Positions 1-9,229 of a DNA stretch of 64,000 nucleotides are shown piece by piece. The position numbers were made by a program, and so were the translations under genes. Source of the DNA: Actinocatenispora rupis (GTDB lineage Bacteria; Actinomycetota; Actinomycetes; Mycobacteriales; Micromonosporaceae); NCBI RefSeq assembly GCF_016861975.1, contig NZ_BOMB01000019.1, positions 62,001-126,000 of the forward strand, given 5' to 3'. How positions within the stretch are numbered: the first letter of the stretch is position 1; each line of letters starts with the position of its first letter. The notes under the pieces were generated by a model that saw only the letters and a list, made by a program, of their open reading frames with translations, searched no databases and had not been told where the DNA came from.

Positions 1-828
1 GAGAACCCCGACCTGTTCTGGGGACTGCGCGGGGGTGGCGGCAACTTCGGCATCGTCACCGAGTTCGAGTTCCAGCTGCACCCCACCGGTACGCGGACGC
101 TGGTCGCCGAGTTCGACGTCCGCGCCGAGGACGCCGTGCCCGTACTCGAAGGCTGGCGCGACCTCGCCGCCGTCGCGCCCCGCCAGGCCACCTTCACCGC
201 CGGCGTCAGCAGCACGCCAGCGGGCCCGATCGCGACCGTCGGGTACGTCTGGGTCGGCGATCCGGCACAGGCCCGCCGCCTGCTGCCGGCGATGCGCGCG
301 CTCGGCCGCCCCGTCGCCGCCCGGGTCACCACCCCGTCCTACCTCGAACTCCAGCGGCGCGACGACACGACCGGCGCCCACACCTTCCGCCGGTACTCCG
401 CCGGCCGGTACCTGGCGGAGTTCCCGACCGCGGCGATCGAGGCGTTCCTGCTGCGCGGCGCGACCGACCTGCACGCCGGTACGTGGCTGCCCGGAGTCGG
501 GCTGCAGGCGCACGGCGGCGCGATCGCCGACGTACCGGACGCCGACGCCGCGTTCGGCCACCGCGGCACCATGTTCGAGTACGGCGCCGGTACCCGCTGG
601 ACCGACCCGGCCGAGGACGACGCGCGGATGAGCGCCGCACGCGACGCCGGAACCGCACTGGACCCGTACGCGAGCGGGGTGTACGTCAACTCGCTGACCG
701 CCGACGACGGGCAGCGCGGGATCCGCCGGGCCTACCCGGCGGCGAAGCTGGCCCGGCTGGCCGCGCTGAAGACCGGGTGGGATCCGGCCAACGTCTTCCA
801 CCTCAACCAGAACGTCAAGCCGGCCTGA
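1..828 (+). CDS. FAD-linked oxidoreductase, berberine-bridge family (5' truncated by window)
   Basis: This is the C-terminal 275 residues of a flavoprotein of the FAD_binding_4/BBE family, oxidases that often carry covalently bound FAD and act on sugars or secondary metabolites. The frame is open from base 1. The first residues hold the end of the FAD-binding domain (GLRGGGGNFGIVTEFEF). The protein closes with the typical BBE segment: YVN near residue 228, then KLARLAALKTGWDPANVF and LNQNVKP at the end. The N-terminal FAD domain, including any flavinylated His or Cys, lies outside the window, so substrate and attachment type cannot be judged. The next gene points towards it, about 170 bases downstream. 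The family is clear; the reaction is unknown. Confidence 0.9.
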   Translation, partial: ENPDLFWGLRGGGGNFGIVTEFEFQLHPTGTRTLVAEFDVRAEDAVPVLEGWRDLAAVAPRQATFTAGVSSTPAGPIATVGYVWVGDPAQARRLLPAMRALGRPVAARVTTPSYLELQRRDDTTGAHTFRRYSAGRYLAEFPTAAIEAFLLRGATDLHAGTWLPGVGLQAHGGAIADVPDADAAFGHRGTMFEYGAGTRWTDPAEDDARMSAARDAGTALDPYASGVYVNSLTADDGQRGIRRAYPAAKLARLAALKTGWDPANVFHLNQNVKPA

Positions 829-1002
829 TCAGGTGCGCCGTCCGGCGGTCGGGCCGGCGGGTGTCGTCGGTGCGGTGCCTCCGGCGGCGACCGGCCGGGC
901 GGACGGTCGCCGCCCACCGTACGATCGCCGCGCCGGCCGTCCCGCCACGAGCGCGGCAAGCGGGAACCGCCACCACACTGCCCGCTTGCCGCTACGCCGA
1001 AG

Positions 1003-1182
1003 TCACGAGTCGAGCGGGTCGGTCCCGTCACCGGGCGGGGTGGGAGCCTTCGCCGGCGGGCACACGCACAGCCCGTTGGCGACGATCAGTGCGGCACGTT
1101 CCACGGTGTACTCGCCGCGGTCTCGTACCACCACGGGCCGGTGGCAGCGCGGACACACGGCAACACTGGCCGACTCCGTCAT
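1003..1182 (-). CDS. Small four-cysteine hypothetical protein (59 aa)
   Basis: A short protein with two cysteine pairs, CPRC at residues 10-13 and CVC at 39-41, arranged like a small zinc ribbon. The tail is Pro/Gly-rich and acidic. I chose the ATG at 1182 because GGGGGA lies six bases upstream; the frame stays open further 5' but that extension has no cysteine-ribbon character. Metal binding is inferred only from the cysteine spacing. It stands alone between the oxidoreductase and the MetE-like gene. I do not recognise a named family. Confidence 0.55.
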   Translation of the reverse strand: MTESASVAVCPRCHRPVVVRDRGEYTVERAALIVANGLCVCPPAKAPTPPGDGTDPLDS

Positions 1183-1398
1183 GACGAATCCCCCGTGTGG
1201 CAGGCCGGTTTCCCGGTTCAACGCTGCCCGGCGCCCAGGGTTATTCGCTGCACCTTGCGGTGCGCTACCTGCGGATCGTCGGCTCGGGCGCACCGAGCGG
1301 CCGCGGTCTCGCGGCGACCGCGCTGGGTACGCCCGCGTCCACCTCGCGTTCGTCGCCCGACCACGTACGGGCGGGTCATGCCCGGTACCCGGCGGACG

Positions 1399-2499
1399 TC
1401 AGCCGGCGCTGGCCGCGCTGCGCATCGCCTCGATGGCGCGCTCGGCCGCGTCCGGGGTGTGGCGTCCCAGCCCGCAGGCCGTGGCCACCGCATGGGCGGG
1501 ACGGCCCGCGGCGGCCTCGAACTGCGCGAGGCTCTCCACGCCCGACTCCGGCTCGGCGGCCGAGGCGACGCCGGCGATCAGCGGCCACTCGTCGGCGAGC
1601 CCGGCCAACGGTCGGTAGAACGCGGGATCGGTGGGCGCGGGGTGCGCCCCGTACGCGCAGGGGACGTGCACGGGCACCAGGTCCCGGCCGCGCCGGTGCA
1701 GCGCCCGGCCCAGCGCGTTGAGCAGCCGTACCGCGGGGGCCAGGCTGGTCGGCGCCATCAACTCGGCGTGCTGGTAGTCGCCGTAGCACAGGTGCAGGAC
1801 CGGGTGCACGGTCGCGGGCAGCCGCGCCAGCAGGCCGGCGAGCTGCGCGGCCACCCGCCGCGCCAGCAGGTCCCGTACGCCGGGCAGGGAGTCGGTGCGG
1901 ACCATGCTCAGCAGCGCGATCGGCGACTCGATCTGCCACACCAGCTCGTCGGCGACGTCGCTCAACCCGGTGATCTCGTCGACCACCGCATCGGTGAACG
2001 TCGGGACGTGTCGCAGCGCGGTCACCAGCGCGCCGGCGTGCCGTACGGCCGGCCCCAGCGGCAGGTTGGTGGCGACCGCCGCCCCGCCGAACGCGAACGC
2101 CGACAGGTCCAGCGGGCTGGGCTGGCTGATCTGCAGGCGGACGTCCGCGAGAGCGGGATCCCGTTCGCGCAGTGCGCGGAAGGCGGCGAGGACCTCCCGG
2201 ATCCGGTCGGCGCGGCCCATCGTCACGTCTTCCGGCCGCAGCGTGTGCCCGGAGCGCACCCGGTAGACCCGCATGTCGTCGTAGTGGGCGTACTCACCGG
2301 CCCGACCGACCTCGAACGCGTCGCGGCCGGAGAGGCTGCGCAGGTACGCGACGACCCAGTCCGGGTCCAGGTCGCGGGGGAGTGCGGTGACCGGGTGCGG
2401 CGCGGACTGCTTGAGCAACCAGGACAGCACCTCGGCGTCGTCGAGGGCGGTCAGCTCGGCCGGGAGCGACCCGACGAAGTGCAACAGGAGACGTCGCAT
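1399..2499 (-). CDS. MetE/uroporphyrinogen-decarboxylase-fold protein (366 aa)
   Basis: The protein resembles the UROD/MetE-like superfamily, TIM barrels that include the C-terminal half of cobalamin-independent methionine synthase. It starts MRRLLLHFVGSLPAEL, has an LQISQPSPLDL segment near residue 120 and an HLCYGDYQHAE segment near residue 230, which resembles the strand carrying metal-ligand His/Cys residues in MetE-type proteins. At 366 residues it is about half of a full MetE, as usual for the stand-alone family. The ATG at 2499 is preferred to the GTG at 2508 because GAGGTG lies eight bases before the ATG. Whether it transfers methyl groups or acts in a secondary pathway cannot be told; no methionine or folate gene is adjacent. 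Confidence 0.7.
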   Translation of the reverse strand: MRRLLLHFVGSLPAELTALDDAEVLSWLLKQSAPHPVTALPRDLDPDWVVAYLRSLSGRDAFEVGRAGEYAHYDDMRVYRVRSGHTLRPEDVTMGRADRIREVLAAFRALRERDPALADVRLQISQPSPLDLSAFAFGGAAVATNLPLGPAVRHAGALVTALRHVPTFTDAVVDEITGLSDVADELVWQIESPIALLSMVRTDSLPGVRDLLARRVAAQLAGLLARLPATVHPVLHLCYGDYQHAELMAPTSLAPAVRLLNALGRALHRRGRDLVPVHVPCAYGAHPAPTDPAFYRPLAGLADEWPLIAGVASAAEPESGVESLAQFEAAAGRPAHAVATACGLGRHTPDAAERAIEAMRSAASAG

Positions 2500-2851
2500 G
2501 GCAGTCACACCTCGGTTGTCGGGCGGAGCCGCACGGCTCCACGTGATCGCGTACGGCTGGACCGGTGCGGCTCCCCGACCCAGCGTGGGTGCGGGGAGCG
2601 TACTTCACCGCAACCACCGGCAAAAGACCCGGAACGACCAGCGCGGCCGATCTCCCGACCCCGGACCCGCAGCAGGTCCGCAGTTCCTCGGCGGGGGACG
2701 CCGATCCGGGCGCGACACGGCCCGTCTTCCGCCGCCCCGAGAGCCGGGCGGGACTGCTACGCCGGCCATGCGGGTATCGCCAGCACCGTGGCGCGGGCTG
2801 CGCGGGTTCCAGGGCGGCGTCGGCCAGCCGCCTCCCGTACGATGGCGGGCC

Positions 2852-3511
2852 ATGGACGACGAGTTCGTGGCATCGACGGCGCACGCCGTACTGGGGGTCG
2901 AGTCGCCGGCTGGGCCGGTCGACCTCGGCTGTATGCAGGTTCCGCTCCTGCTCGACGCGTTCGAGTCCCGGCCGCCGAACCCGGTCAGCCCGGTCGGCGA
3001 GTGGTACGCCGTGCCCACCGCCGACCAGCCCGCGCTGCTGGACGCCTGCGGACTGACCGACCCGACCCCGGCGACGTACGACGCGGCCCAGACGCTGGGC
3101 CGGAGCGCCCAGGCGTACGTCAGCCCGGTGGTGGACGGCTGGACGTTCGTCTTCGGCGAGCTCCGCAGTACTCCCGAGGAGAGCCGCGACCTCTGCACCG
3201 CGCTGAGCCTGCGCTTCGGTACCGCCCTGTGGTTCGGCCGGGTCGAGAGCGGTGGCTGCGGCGACAGCGGCTGGTGGTGCCTGGCCGAGAACGGCACCCT
3301 GGTCCGCTACAACTACCAGGACGAGGATGGTCGGGATGCGGAGCGCGGCGCACCGCACGAAGCCGAGATCGTCGACGACGATGACGACGACCTCGACTGG
3401 TGGGACGTCGTCTCCCTGATCGCCGCCCGCACCACGGTCGACCTGGAGGATCTCGGCCCGCACACGACGGTCGACGGCCACGGTGCCTTCGTGAGCACCG
3501 CGCGAGGCTGA
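2852..3511 (+). CDS. Conserved acidic hypothetical protein (219 aa)
   Basis: A soluble, tryptophan- and acid-rich protein with no signal peptide or membrane segment. Notable are a GWTFVFGEL strand near residue 96, a GWWCLAENGTLVRYNY stretch near residue 142 and a run of six Asp followed by Leu-Asp-Trp-Trp-Asp near residue 180. The pattern of short beta strands around 'FG..WF' is seen in other actinomycete hypothetical proteins, but I cannot name a family. The ATG at 2852 is chosen because homologous-looking sequence starts there (MDDEFVASTAHAVLGV) and upstream codons look non-coding. It converges on the solute-binding protein gene. Confidence 0.6.
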   Translation: MDDEFVASTAHAVLGVESPAGPVDLGCMQVPLLLDAFESRPPNPVSPVGEWYAVPTADQPALLDACGLTDPTPATYDAAQTLGRSAQAYVSPVVDGWTFVFGELRSTPEESRDLCTALSLRFGTALWFGRVESGGCGDSGWWCLAENGTLVRYNYQDEDGRDAERGAPHEAEIVDDDDDDLDWWDVVSLIAARTTVDLEDLGPHTTVDGHGAFVSTARG

Positions 3512-3643
3512 TCGGCAAGCCTCGACCCCGGGGTCCGGCCGACATCCGCGAGACACCGGAAGCCGCGGCGGCGAGCCTGCACCCGCCGCGGACCTGCCGT
3601 GCCCTCGCGCGCGACGCGGTCGTCGTACCAGGAAAACCATCTC

Positions 3644-3680
3644 GTGCCGCCGCCCGGCAGCGTTCACCGGGCGGCGGCAC
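3644..3680 (-). terminator. Rho-independent-type terminator of the solute-binding protein gene
   Basis: A perfect 14-bp inverted repeat (3644-3657 with 3667-3680, arm GTGCCGCCGCCCGG) encloses a nine-base loop. It begins seven bases after the stop codon of the minus-strand gene, and on that strand is followed by a short run of T (GGTTTTCC). Confidence 0.8.
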
Positions 3681-3687
3681 GGCGCGG

Positions 3688-4956
3688 TCAGCCTCGGGCT
3701 AGCTGCGCGTTCGCGTCCTTCTCGGCGTCGGCGAGCGCCCGCCGTACGCTGACCTGGCCGAGTAGCGCAGCCTGCAGGTGCGGCTTGATGACGTCCATCA
3801 GCTGCCGCGGTGCGCTCGCGTTGGTGACTCCGGTCTTCATCCGCCCGAGGTACTTTTCGGTGTCGCCGATCAGCGGCTGCTTGGCGAGCAGGCTGCCGGC
3901 CGAGACGCGTGGCGACGAGTAGCCGTGGGAGACGTCGAACTGGGTGAGCTGCGTCGGTGCCGCCACCCACTGCACCCACGCCTTGGCCGCGGCGATGTGG
4001 CTCGACCCGGACAGCACGCTCAGGCCGCCGACCGTGCCGTAGTCGACCGACGTGGCCTGCGTGAGGGGCGCCGCGGCGACCCAGTCGGAGGCCTTGAATC
4101 CGGGGCAGCTGGCCACCTCGGCGGTCGCGCTGGCGAAGCCCATCGCGGCCTTGCCCGTACAGAGGACGCCCTGATCGGGTTTGGGTGTCGTGACCAGGCT
4201 TGCTCGCGGCACGTACCCCTTGTCGACGAGAGTCTTCACGAACGTCAGGGCCTTCACTCCGGCCGGCGAGTTGAACGCGGCCTTCTTGCCGTCCTTGGTC
4301 AGGACGGACCCGCCTGCCTGCCACAGGAACGGGTAGAAGGTCTGGTTCAGGGACGAGTCGGCGCCGCCGACGTAGTCGGTGAGGTAGCGGCCCTTCGCCT
4401 TGAGCTTCGCGCCGTCGGCCAGTGCCTCGTCCCAGGTGGCCGGAGGCGCCGTGATCCCGGCCTTCGCGAGTACCTTCTTGTTGGCGAGCGTCGTGGTCAC
4501 CGACATCAGGACCGGCACGCCGTACAGGGTCTCCCGGTAGCTCATCGCCGACAGCGCGTTCGGCCGGAAGTCCTTCCTGTCCTTGGCGATCACGTCCGAG
4601 ACGTCCGCGAGAGCCCCGGTGCTCGCGTACTGCGGCACCTGGTCGGGGATCACGTAGACCACGTCGGGCCCCTTGCCGCCGGCGATGGCGGTGGTGAGCT
4701 GCTCGTCGCGGTTCGCCCAGGGCTGGACGACCACCTTCACCTTCGCCTTGGGGTACTTCTTCGCGAAGGCCGCCGCCCTGGACTTCCACCAGCTGTTCTC
4801 GATGGTGGCGTTGATGGGATAGATCCACATGGTGACCGTTCCGGTGACCGCGCTCGGATCGGACGGTACTTTCCCGTCTCCCGCGCCGCACGCGGACAGC
4901 GCGGACAGTACGAGCGCGCCCGCCAGGACCAGTGCGGTCGACTTGCCCCATCGCAT
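3688..4956 (-). CDS. ABC transporter extracellular solute-binding lipoprotein, family 1 (sugar type)
   Basis: A 422-residue periplasmic-binding-type lipoprotein that would capture a sugar or oligosaccharide outside the membrane for an ABC importer. The N-terminus is a lipoprotein signal (MRWGK, hydrophobic core, lipobox L-S-A-C with Cys23). The mature part has the family-1 pattern: TVTMWIYPINATIENSWW near residue 42, GGKGPDVVYVIPDQ near residue 90, YGVPVLMS near residue 135 and FYPFLWQAGGSVL near residue 200. AAGGAG lies eight bases before the ATG at 4956. No permease or ATPase gene is adjacent, which is unusual. The neighbouring secreted propeller and LacI regulator suggest one carbohydrate-responsive unit sharing permeases encoded elsewhere. 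Confidence 0.9.
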   Translation of the reverse strand: MRWGKSTALVLAGALVLSALSACGAGDGKVPSDPSAVTGTVTMWIYPINATIENSWWKSRAAAFAKKYPKAKVKVVVQPWANRDEQLTTAIAGGKGPDVVYVIPDQVPQYASTGALADVSDVIAKDRKDFRPNALSAMSYRETLYGVPVLMSVTTTLANKKVLAKAGITAPPATWDEALADGAKLKAKGRYLTDYVGGADSSLNQTFYPFLWQAGGSVLTKDGKKAAFNSPAGVKALTFVKTLVDKGYVPRASLVTTPKPDQGVLCTGKAAMGFASATAEVASCPGFKASDWVAAAPLTQATSVDYGTVGGLSVLSGSSHIAAAKAWVQWVAAPTQLTQFDVSHGYSSPRVSAGSLLAKQPLIGDTEKYLGRMKTGVTNASAPRQLMDVIKPHLQAALLGQVSVRRALADAEKDANAQLARG

Positions 4957-5119
4957 GTGGTGACTCCTTGCTCTCCGGGCGACCCTGGCGGGCACCGTTG
5001 GTTGTCTGTTCGTCCGGATCACGTGACTCCGCCTCGTTGCGACGTCCCGATCGGATCCCGCCTGCTGCACACCCGACCTCGCTCCGCTGGTGGCCACGGC
5101 CGCCGGATCGCGCAGCGCG

Positions 5120-5150
5120 GTGGCGCCCGACGGTGTGCGCCGGGCGCCAC
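5120..5150 (-). terminator. Hairpin terminator after the beta-propeller gene
   Basis: A perfect 10-bp inverted repeat (GTGGCGCCCG at 5120-5129, CGGGCGCCAC at 5141-5150) lies 21 bases beyond the stop codon of the minus-strand 816-residue gene and separates it from the solute-binding protein gene. There is no clear T run, as is common in high-GC actinomycetes. Confidence 0.7.
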
Positions 5151-5171
5151 CACACGCAGGTCCCGCTCGGG

Positions 5172-7622
5172 TTACGGGGACTGGGGGGTGATGCGGATCA
5201 GATGGGTGCCGCGGATCGCAACGATGTCGCCGTCGCCGGCGACGGTGAAGTGCTCGATGTTCGTGGCGACGACGGGTCCGGTCAGCGTCGCCGGGTCGAG
5301 CCTGCGCAACGTCCCCAGGATGTTCGCGTACAGGGCACCGTCGGCGCCGAACCGCAGCTCCGCCGAGGTCCACACACTCGTACCGTCCGACCAGTCGTAC
5401 GGCGCGAGTTCCGCGGTGCGCAGTACGGTCCGGGTCGCAGGATCGAACTCGAAGACCTTGCCGGCCGTCGCACCGAAGACGTGCCCGTCCGGGGCGACCG
5501 CGAGCGCGGTCACCGCCCGTTCCCCGGGAAGCGGCACACCCTGCCAGGTCACCTGGCCGCTCGCCGGATCGTAGAGGAAGAGTTTGCCGTCGGTCTGGGT
5601 CGGTGCCTTGCCGAGACCGCCGTAGACCGACGTGCCACCGATCACGACACCGTCCGAAGAGGACAGAGCGGTGATGCTCTGGTCCGGCACGATGTTGCGT
5701 CGCGTGGTCAGCGCGCCGTCCGTACCGATGACGCTGAGCGCACCGCCGAGCGTGCCGTAGTCCGGGACGCTGCCCATCACGACCGTGTCGCCCACCGAGG
5801 TCCACGCGACCGGCCTGTCCTGGCCGGCATCGGCGGTCGAACCGAGCGGAGCCGGGTTGGTGCCCGCGGCGAACGGCCGCGCCGGGTCGAACGCGAAGAG
5901 CTGGGCGTGCGGGTAGACCCCGAAGTACAGGCGGCCGTTGGCGCTGGTCATGCCCTCGACCTGGCCGACGACGCCCTCGGGGTACGCCTCCGTCGCGCCC
6001 GCGGCGGGGTCGACCGCGGCGAGCCCGCCGGACTGCGCGCCACTGGTGTAGACCCGGCCGTCGGGTCCGGTGCCGACCGACCGGAGGTGGATCGGCTGTC
6101 CCCGTACCGGAGTGTCGACGACCCGCTGCGCACCCGTGTCCGGGTTGTAGAGCCAGACCTTGCCGTAGATGTCGGCCATCGCCAGGGTCAGGTCCGGGAA
6201 CTCGGCGCCGGAGACGTGCAGCCAGGCGAAGCCGCGGCTGGACGACGAGATCGTCCGCCCCGTGTCGCTGACCTGGTGGCTACGCAGCCCGAACGCCTTC
6301 AGCCGCCCGTCGCTGGTCACGTAGTAGACGCGGTGGTCCCGGCTCGGCTCGGAGACCTGCAACCCCTTGGTGGCGCCGAGGTCGGCGATCCAGGCCTTCG
6401 CCGCGAGGTCGTACACGAGGAGGTGGCTGGAGTTGGTGAGGCGGGCGAACAGGTAGCCGTCGCGGGCGTCGAGGTCGTAGACGTACCCCTCGCTCCGGTA
6501 CTGCTCGGGCAGCGGGATCTCGGTCTTCGTGCCACTGCTCGCGTCGATGGCGAACAGGTGTGCCGTCACGCTGCCCAGCCCGACGTAGATCGTGCCGTCC
6601 TCGTACGCGATCGACCGTGCGTTCTGCGAGTCCGTGCTGACCTGCCCGTAGTCGCGGGACTTCCCGGTCGCCGGGTCGAAGGAGAAGACCTTGCCGTCGG
6701 GGTACGTCCCCCCGTAGATCACGCCGTCGTCGCCGACGGTCAGCCGCCAGATCCAGTTCTCGCTGGCGACCGGTCGGCCCAGGTCGGTGACGGCGTCGTC
6801 GCCCGGCCGGTACCGGAAGAGGTGCCCGTCGGACCACGAGCCGATGTACGCGGCGCCGTCGAGCCCGGTGACGATGGCCCACGAGCCACTCGAACCCGGC
6901 AGCGTGAAGTCGCCGACGAGCGTGTTCGTCGCGAGGTCGACCACCTCGAACGCGGCGGGACTGCCGTTGAGCGGCAGGTAGGCGACCTGGTGTCCGTTGG
7001 GCAGCCTGCCGAAGGCGGCCGCGTAGATCCCGACCTTGCGGATCGGCTCACCGAGGTCGGTCTCGCGGTAGGCGGCCGGGGCGACGCGTACGTCGTCGAC
7101 GTACGCGGTGGTCTGCGCGTAGCCGCTGGAGTAGAGCAGGACCGAGGCGGACGCGGCGCCCGCCGGCGCGGTCGCGGTCAGTGCGGCGGGTTGCCAACTG
7201 CCGGCGGTCGTCTGGAAGAACTTCTCGCTCTTGCCGACCTGGGTGCCGGCGGCGTCGAAGAACAGCAGGTACAGCCCGGGACTGCCGGTGGTCCGGTTGA
7301 TCTGCGCCACCAGCGTGTACGCGCGGTCGGCGGTGACCGGGAACCTGGCGCTCTCCAGCCCGGCCGGGTCGGTCGTACTCGTGTCGGTCATCTCGACGCT
7401 GTGGTCGCCCTCGGCCGCCGTGGTGTCGACCGCCCGGAACGACGGCGTACTCCCGTAGGTCTGGGTCCAGTCCGGGATCGGGTCACCGACCTGTTCGAAG
7501 CCGCCGTTGGTCGGACAGTCGCCGGCGGCGGCAGCGCCGGTGGCGATCACCGTCGAGCCGCTCACCGCCAGCGCGGCGGCGGTGAGGGGAACCAACCAGC
7601 GGAACGCCGGTCGTCGTCGCAT
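5172..7622 (-). CDS. Secreted beta-propeller protein with N-terminal carbohydrate-binding-like domain (816 aa)
   Basis: A large exported protein. Residues 1-33 form a Sec signal (MRRRP, hydrophobic core, ATGAAAA before the mature end). Residues 35-190 look like a jelly-roll carbohydrate-binding module of the CBM4_9 kind (CPTNGGFEQVGDPIPDW; a TAYVDDVRV strand at the end). The rest is built of repeated blades with 'GTIYVGLG', 'GVIYGGTYPDGKVFSFDP' and 'HVFGATAGKVFEFDP' motifs, as in PQQ/Kelch-like propellers. I see no catalytic motif, so it may bind or process a polysaccharide. The start is the ATG at 7622, with GGAGGG five bases upstream. It lies between a LacI-type regulator and a sugar-type solute-binding protein, all on one strand, consistent with a glycan-utilisation unit. 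Confidence 0.8.
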   Translation of the reverse strand: MRRRPAFRWLVPLTAAALAVSGSTVIATGAAAAGDCPTNGGFEQVGDPIPDWTQTYGSTPSFRAVDTTAAEGDHSVEMTDTSTTDPAGLESARFPVTADRAYTLVAQINRTTGSPGLYLLFFDAAGTQVGKSEKFFQTTAGSWQPAALTATAPAGAASASVLLYSSGYAQTTAYVDDVRVAPAAYRETDLGEPIRKVGIYAAAFGRLPNGHQVAYLPLNGSPAAFEVVDLATNTLVGDFTLPGSSGSWAIVTGLDGAAYIGSWSDGHLFRYRPGDDAVTDLGRPVASENWIWRLTVGDDGVIYGGTYPDGKVFSFDPATGKSRDYGQVSTDSQNARSIAYEDGTIYVGLGSVTAHLFAIDASSGTKTEIPLPEQYRSEGYVYDLDARDGYLFARLTNSSHLLVYDLAAKAWIADLGATKGLQVSEPSRDHRVYYVTSDGRLKAFGLRSHQVSDTGRTISSSSRGFAWLHVSGAEFPDLTLAMADIYGKVWLYNPDTGAQRVVDTPVRGQPIHLRSVGTGPDGRVYTSGAQSGGLAAVDPAAGATEAYPEGVVGQVEGMTSANGRLYFGVYPHAQLFAFDPARPFAAGTNPAPLGSTADAGQDRPVAWTSVGDTVVMGSVPDYGTLGGALSVIGTDGALTTRRNIVPDQSITALSSSDGVVIGGTSVYGGLGKAPTQTDGKLFLYDPASGQVTWQGVPLPGERAVTALAVAPDGHVFGATAGKVFEFDPATRTVLRTAELAPYDWSDGTSVWTSAELRFGADGALYANILGTLRRLDPATLTGPVVATNIEHFTVAGDGDIVAIRGTHLIRITPQSP

Positions 7623-7688
7623 GGTGCCCTCCTCTGGGCAGGGATCATCCACACAGGACTGTCCATTGTGGGCAGTACTGTGGTGGCG

Positions 7689-8693
7689 TCAGCGGGTCGA
7701 GGACTCGCGGATGACGAGTTCGGTGGGGATGATGCGCGGTCCGGTCGGCGGATCGGCGCCGCCGATCAGGTCCACGAGCAGGCGCGCCGCCGCCTCGCCC
7801 ATCCGGTACATCGGTTGCCGGACGGTCGTCAGCGGCGGCACCGCGAGGGCGGCGGCAGGGATGTCGTCGAACCCCGCCACCCGTACGTCGTCCGGGACGC
7901 GGACACCCTTGTCGCGCAGCATGCGCAGCGCACCGAGCGCCACCATGTCACCCACCGCCAGGATCGTGTCCAGCCCCGCACAGCGCGACAACAGCTCGCC
8001 GGTCGCCTGGTACGCCTCGGGTTCGCTCATGTCCGTACGCAGCACGAGGTCCTCGCGCAGCGTCAGGTCGCGCTCGGCCAGTGCGCGGCGCCACCCCCTG
8101 TCGCGTTCGGCGCAGAAGGTGAAGTCCGCCGGCCCGGTGATGACGCCGATCCGTTGCGCCCCCACGTCGGCGAGATGCGCGGCCACCTCGTACGCGCCGC
8201 GCTCGTTGGTGGTGGCCACCGACGGATAGTCGGGGCGGCTGACCCGGTCGTCGATCATCACCACCGGGAAACCCCGCCGTACATGGAGGTCCCGCAGTTC
8301 GGCGAGACCGCCCGGCGGTTCGATCGCGACGACACCGTCGATCGCGCTGCTCTCGACCTGCCGTACGAACGAGGCGAGCGACTGGTCGCCGCGCAGCAAC
8401 GTCTGGAGCACCAGCGCATAGCCCTGCGCCTCGGCCTCGGTGGCGATGCCGCCCAGGACCTCCAGCATCCACGGCCAGGCTAGTGACGGTACGAGCATGC
8501 CGATGGTGCGCTGGCTGCCGCGGGCGAGCCGTACCGCGCTCGCGCTCGGAACGTAGCCGAGCCGGTCCGCGGCGGCCCGAACCCGTTCCACGGTGGCGGC
8601 GCCGACGTCCGGGTGGTCGTTGAGTGCCCGCGACGCGGACGCCTTCGACACCCCGGCGGCCGCCGCCACCTGCGCGATCGTCACCCGAGCCAT
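7689..8693 (-). CDS. LacI-family transcriptional regulator (334 aa)
   Basis: A sugar-responsive repressor. Residues 4-24 form the LacI helix-turn-helix (TIAQVAAAAGVSKASASRAL) followed by the hinge helix (ASAVRLARGSQRTIGML). Residues 60-330 are the periplasmic-binding-fold effector domain, with MIDDRV, VATTNERGAYEVAAHL and the C-terminal VAGFDDIPAAALAVPPLTTVRQP hallmark split across strands. The length is normal for the family. Its start codon faces a perfect palindrome at 8711-8726, so autoregulation is likely, and the two genes downstream on the same strand are the probable regulon. The effector sugar is not predictable from sequence. Confidence 0.95.
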   Translation of the reverse strand: MARVTIAQVAAAAGVSKASASRALNDHPDVGAATVERVRAAADRLGYVPSASAVRLARGSQRTIGMLVPSLAWPWMLEVLGGIATEAEAQGYALVLQTLLRGDQSLASFVRQVESSAIDGVVAIEPPGGLAELRDLHVRRGFPVVMIDDRVSRPDYPSVATTNERGAYEVAAHLADVGAQRIGVITGPADFTFCAERDRGWRRALAERDLTLREDLVLRTDMSEPEAYQATGELLSRCAGLDTILAVGDMVALGALRMLRDKGVRVPDDVRVAGFDDIPAAALAVPPLTTVRQPMYRMGEAAARLLVDLIGGADPPTGPRIIPTELVIRESSTR

Positions 8694-8710
8694 GCACTCC
8701 TCCGACCCGC

Positions 8711-8726
8711 CTGGAACCGGTTCCAG
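8711..8726. promoter_or_regulatory. Probable LacI-family operator (perfect 16-bp palindrome)
   Basis: CTGGAACCGGTTCCAG reads identically on both strands and has the central CG step typical of LacI/GalR operators. It begins 18 bases upstream of the LacI-type start codon at 8693, in the position expected for an autoregulatory operator. Confidence 0.8.
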
Positions 8727-9029
8727 AGAACATAGCCACGTACCGGTGACGCCGTCAATGGGCCCGCGCCGTTTCGCGACCGTGCCGCACCAGGCACGCG
8801 TACCTCATGTCGGCGTCCCGAGGCCTCGTTCGCCGTCCCTCGGCGTGGCCGCTGTCGTTGCGAGCGGCCAGACGCCGACGCCCACCGCCACCGGCTCCCT
8901 GGCCGTTCGTCCATAGTGGACAGAAACTCGACGGGTACGCCGAGCGCACCGAGGCGCGGTCGGGATCGCCACCGGTCCGTGTGCCGGGGCCGAGAACGGG
9001 TATCCCGCTGGTACGAGGAGGTGGCAGCG

Positions 9030-9203
9030 ATGGGGGAGCGTGACCGACGAGACGTGCCCGAGTCCAAGGACGCCGAGGACACCGCCGTACCGAAGTTCGA
9101 CGTCGCCGAGGAGATTCCGGCTGGTGTGGGACGGGCCGGCGCCGCGGCGTTGCCGGACGACGGGGACGACGAGGAGTACGAGGAGCCCAGCCCGGAGGAG
9201 TAG
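9030..9203 (+). CDS. Small acidic hypothetical protein (57 aa)
   Basis: A short, strongly acidic protein starting MGERDRRDVPESKDAEDTAV and ending DDGDDEEYEEPSPEE, probably disordered. The ATG at 9030 has a good ribosome-binding site (GAGGAGGTGG, spacing about seven). The frame extends upstream without a better site. No family is recognised. It lies between the LacI gene and a decayed decarboxylase, opposite in strand to both. Confidence 0.5.
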   Translation: MGERDRRDVPESKDAEDTAVPKFDVAEEIPAGVGRAGAAALPDDGDDEEYEEPSPEE

Positions 9204-9229
9204 GCCGGCGCAGAGCGGGCCGCCGGAGA

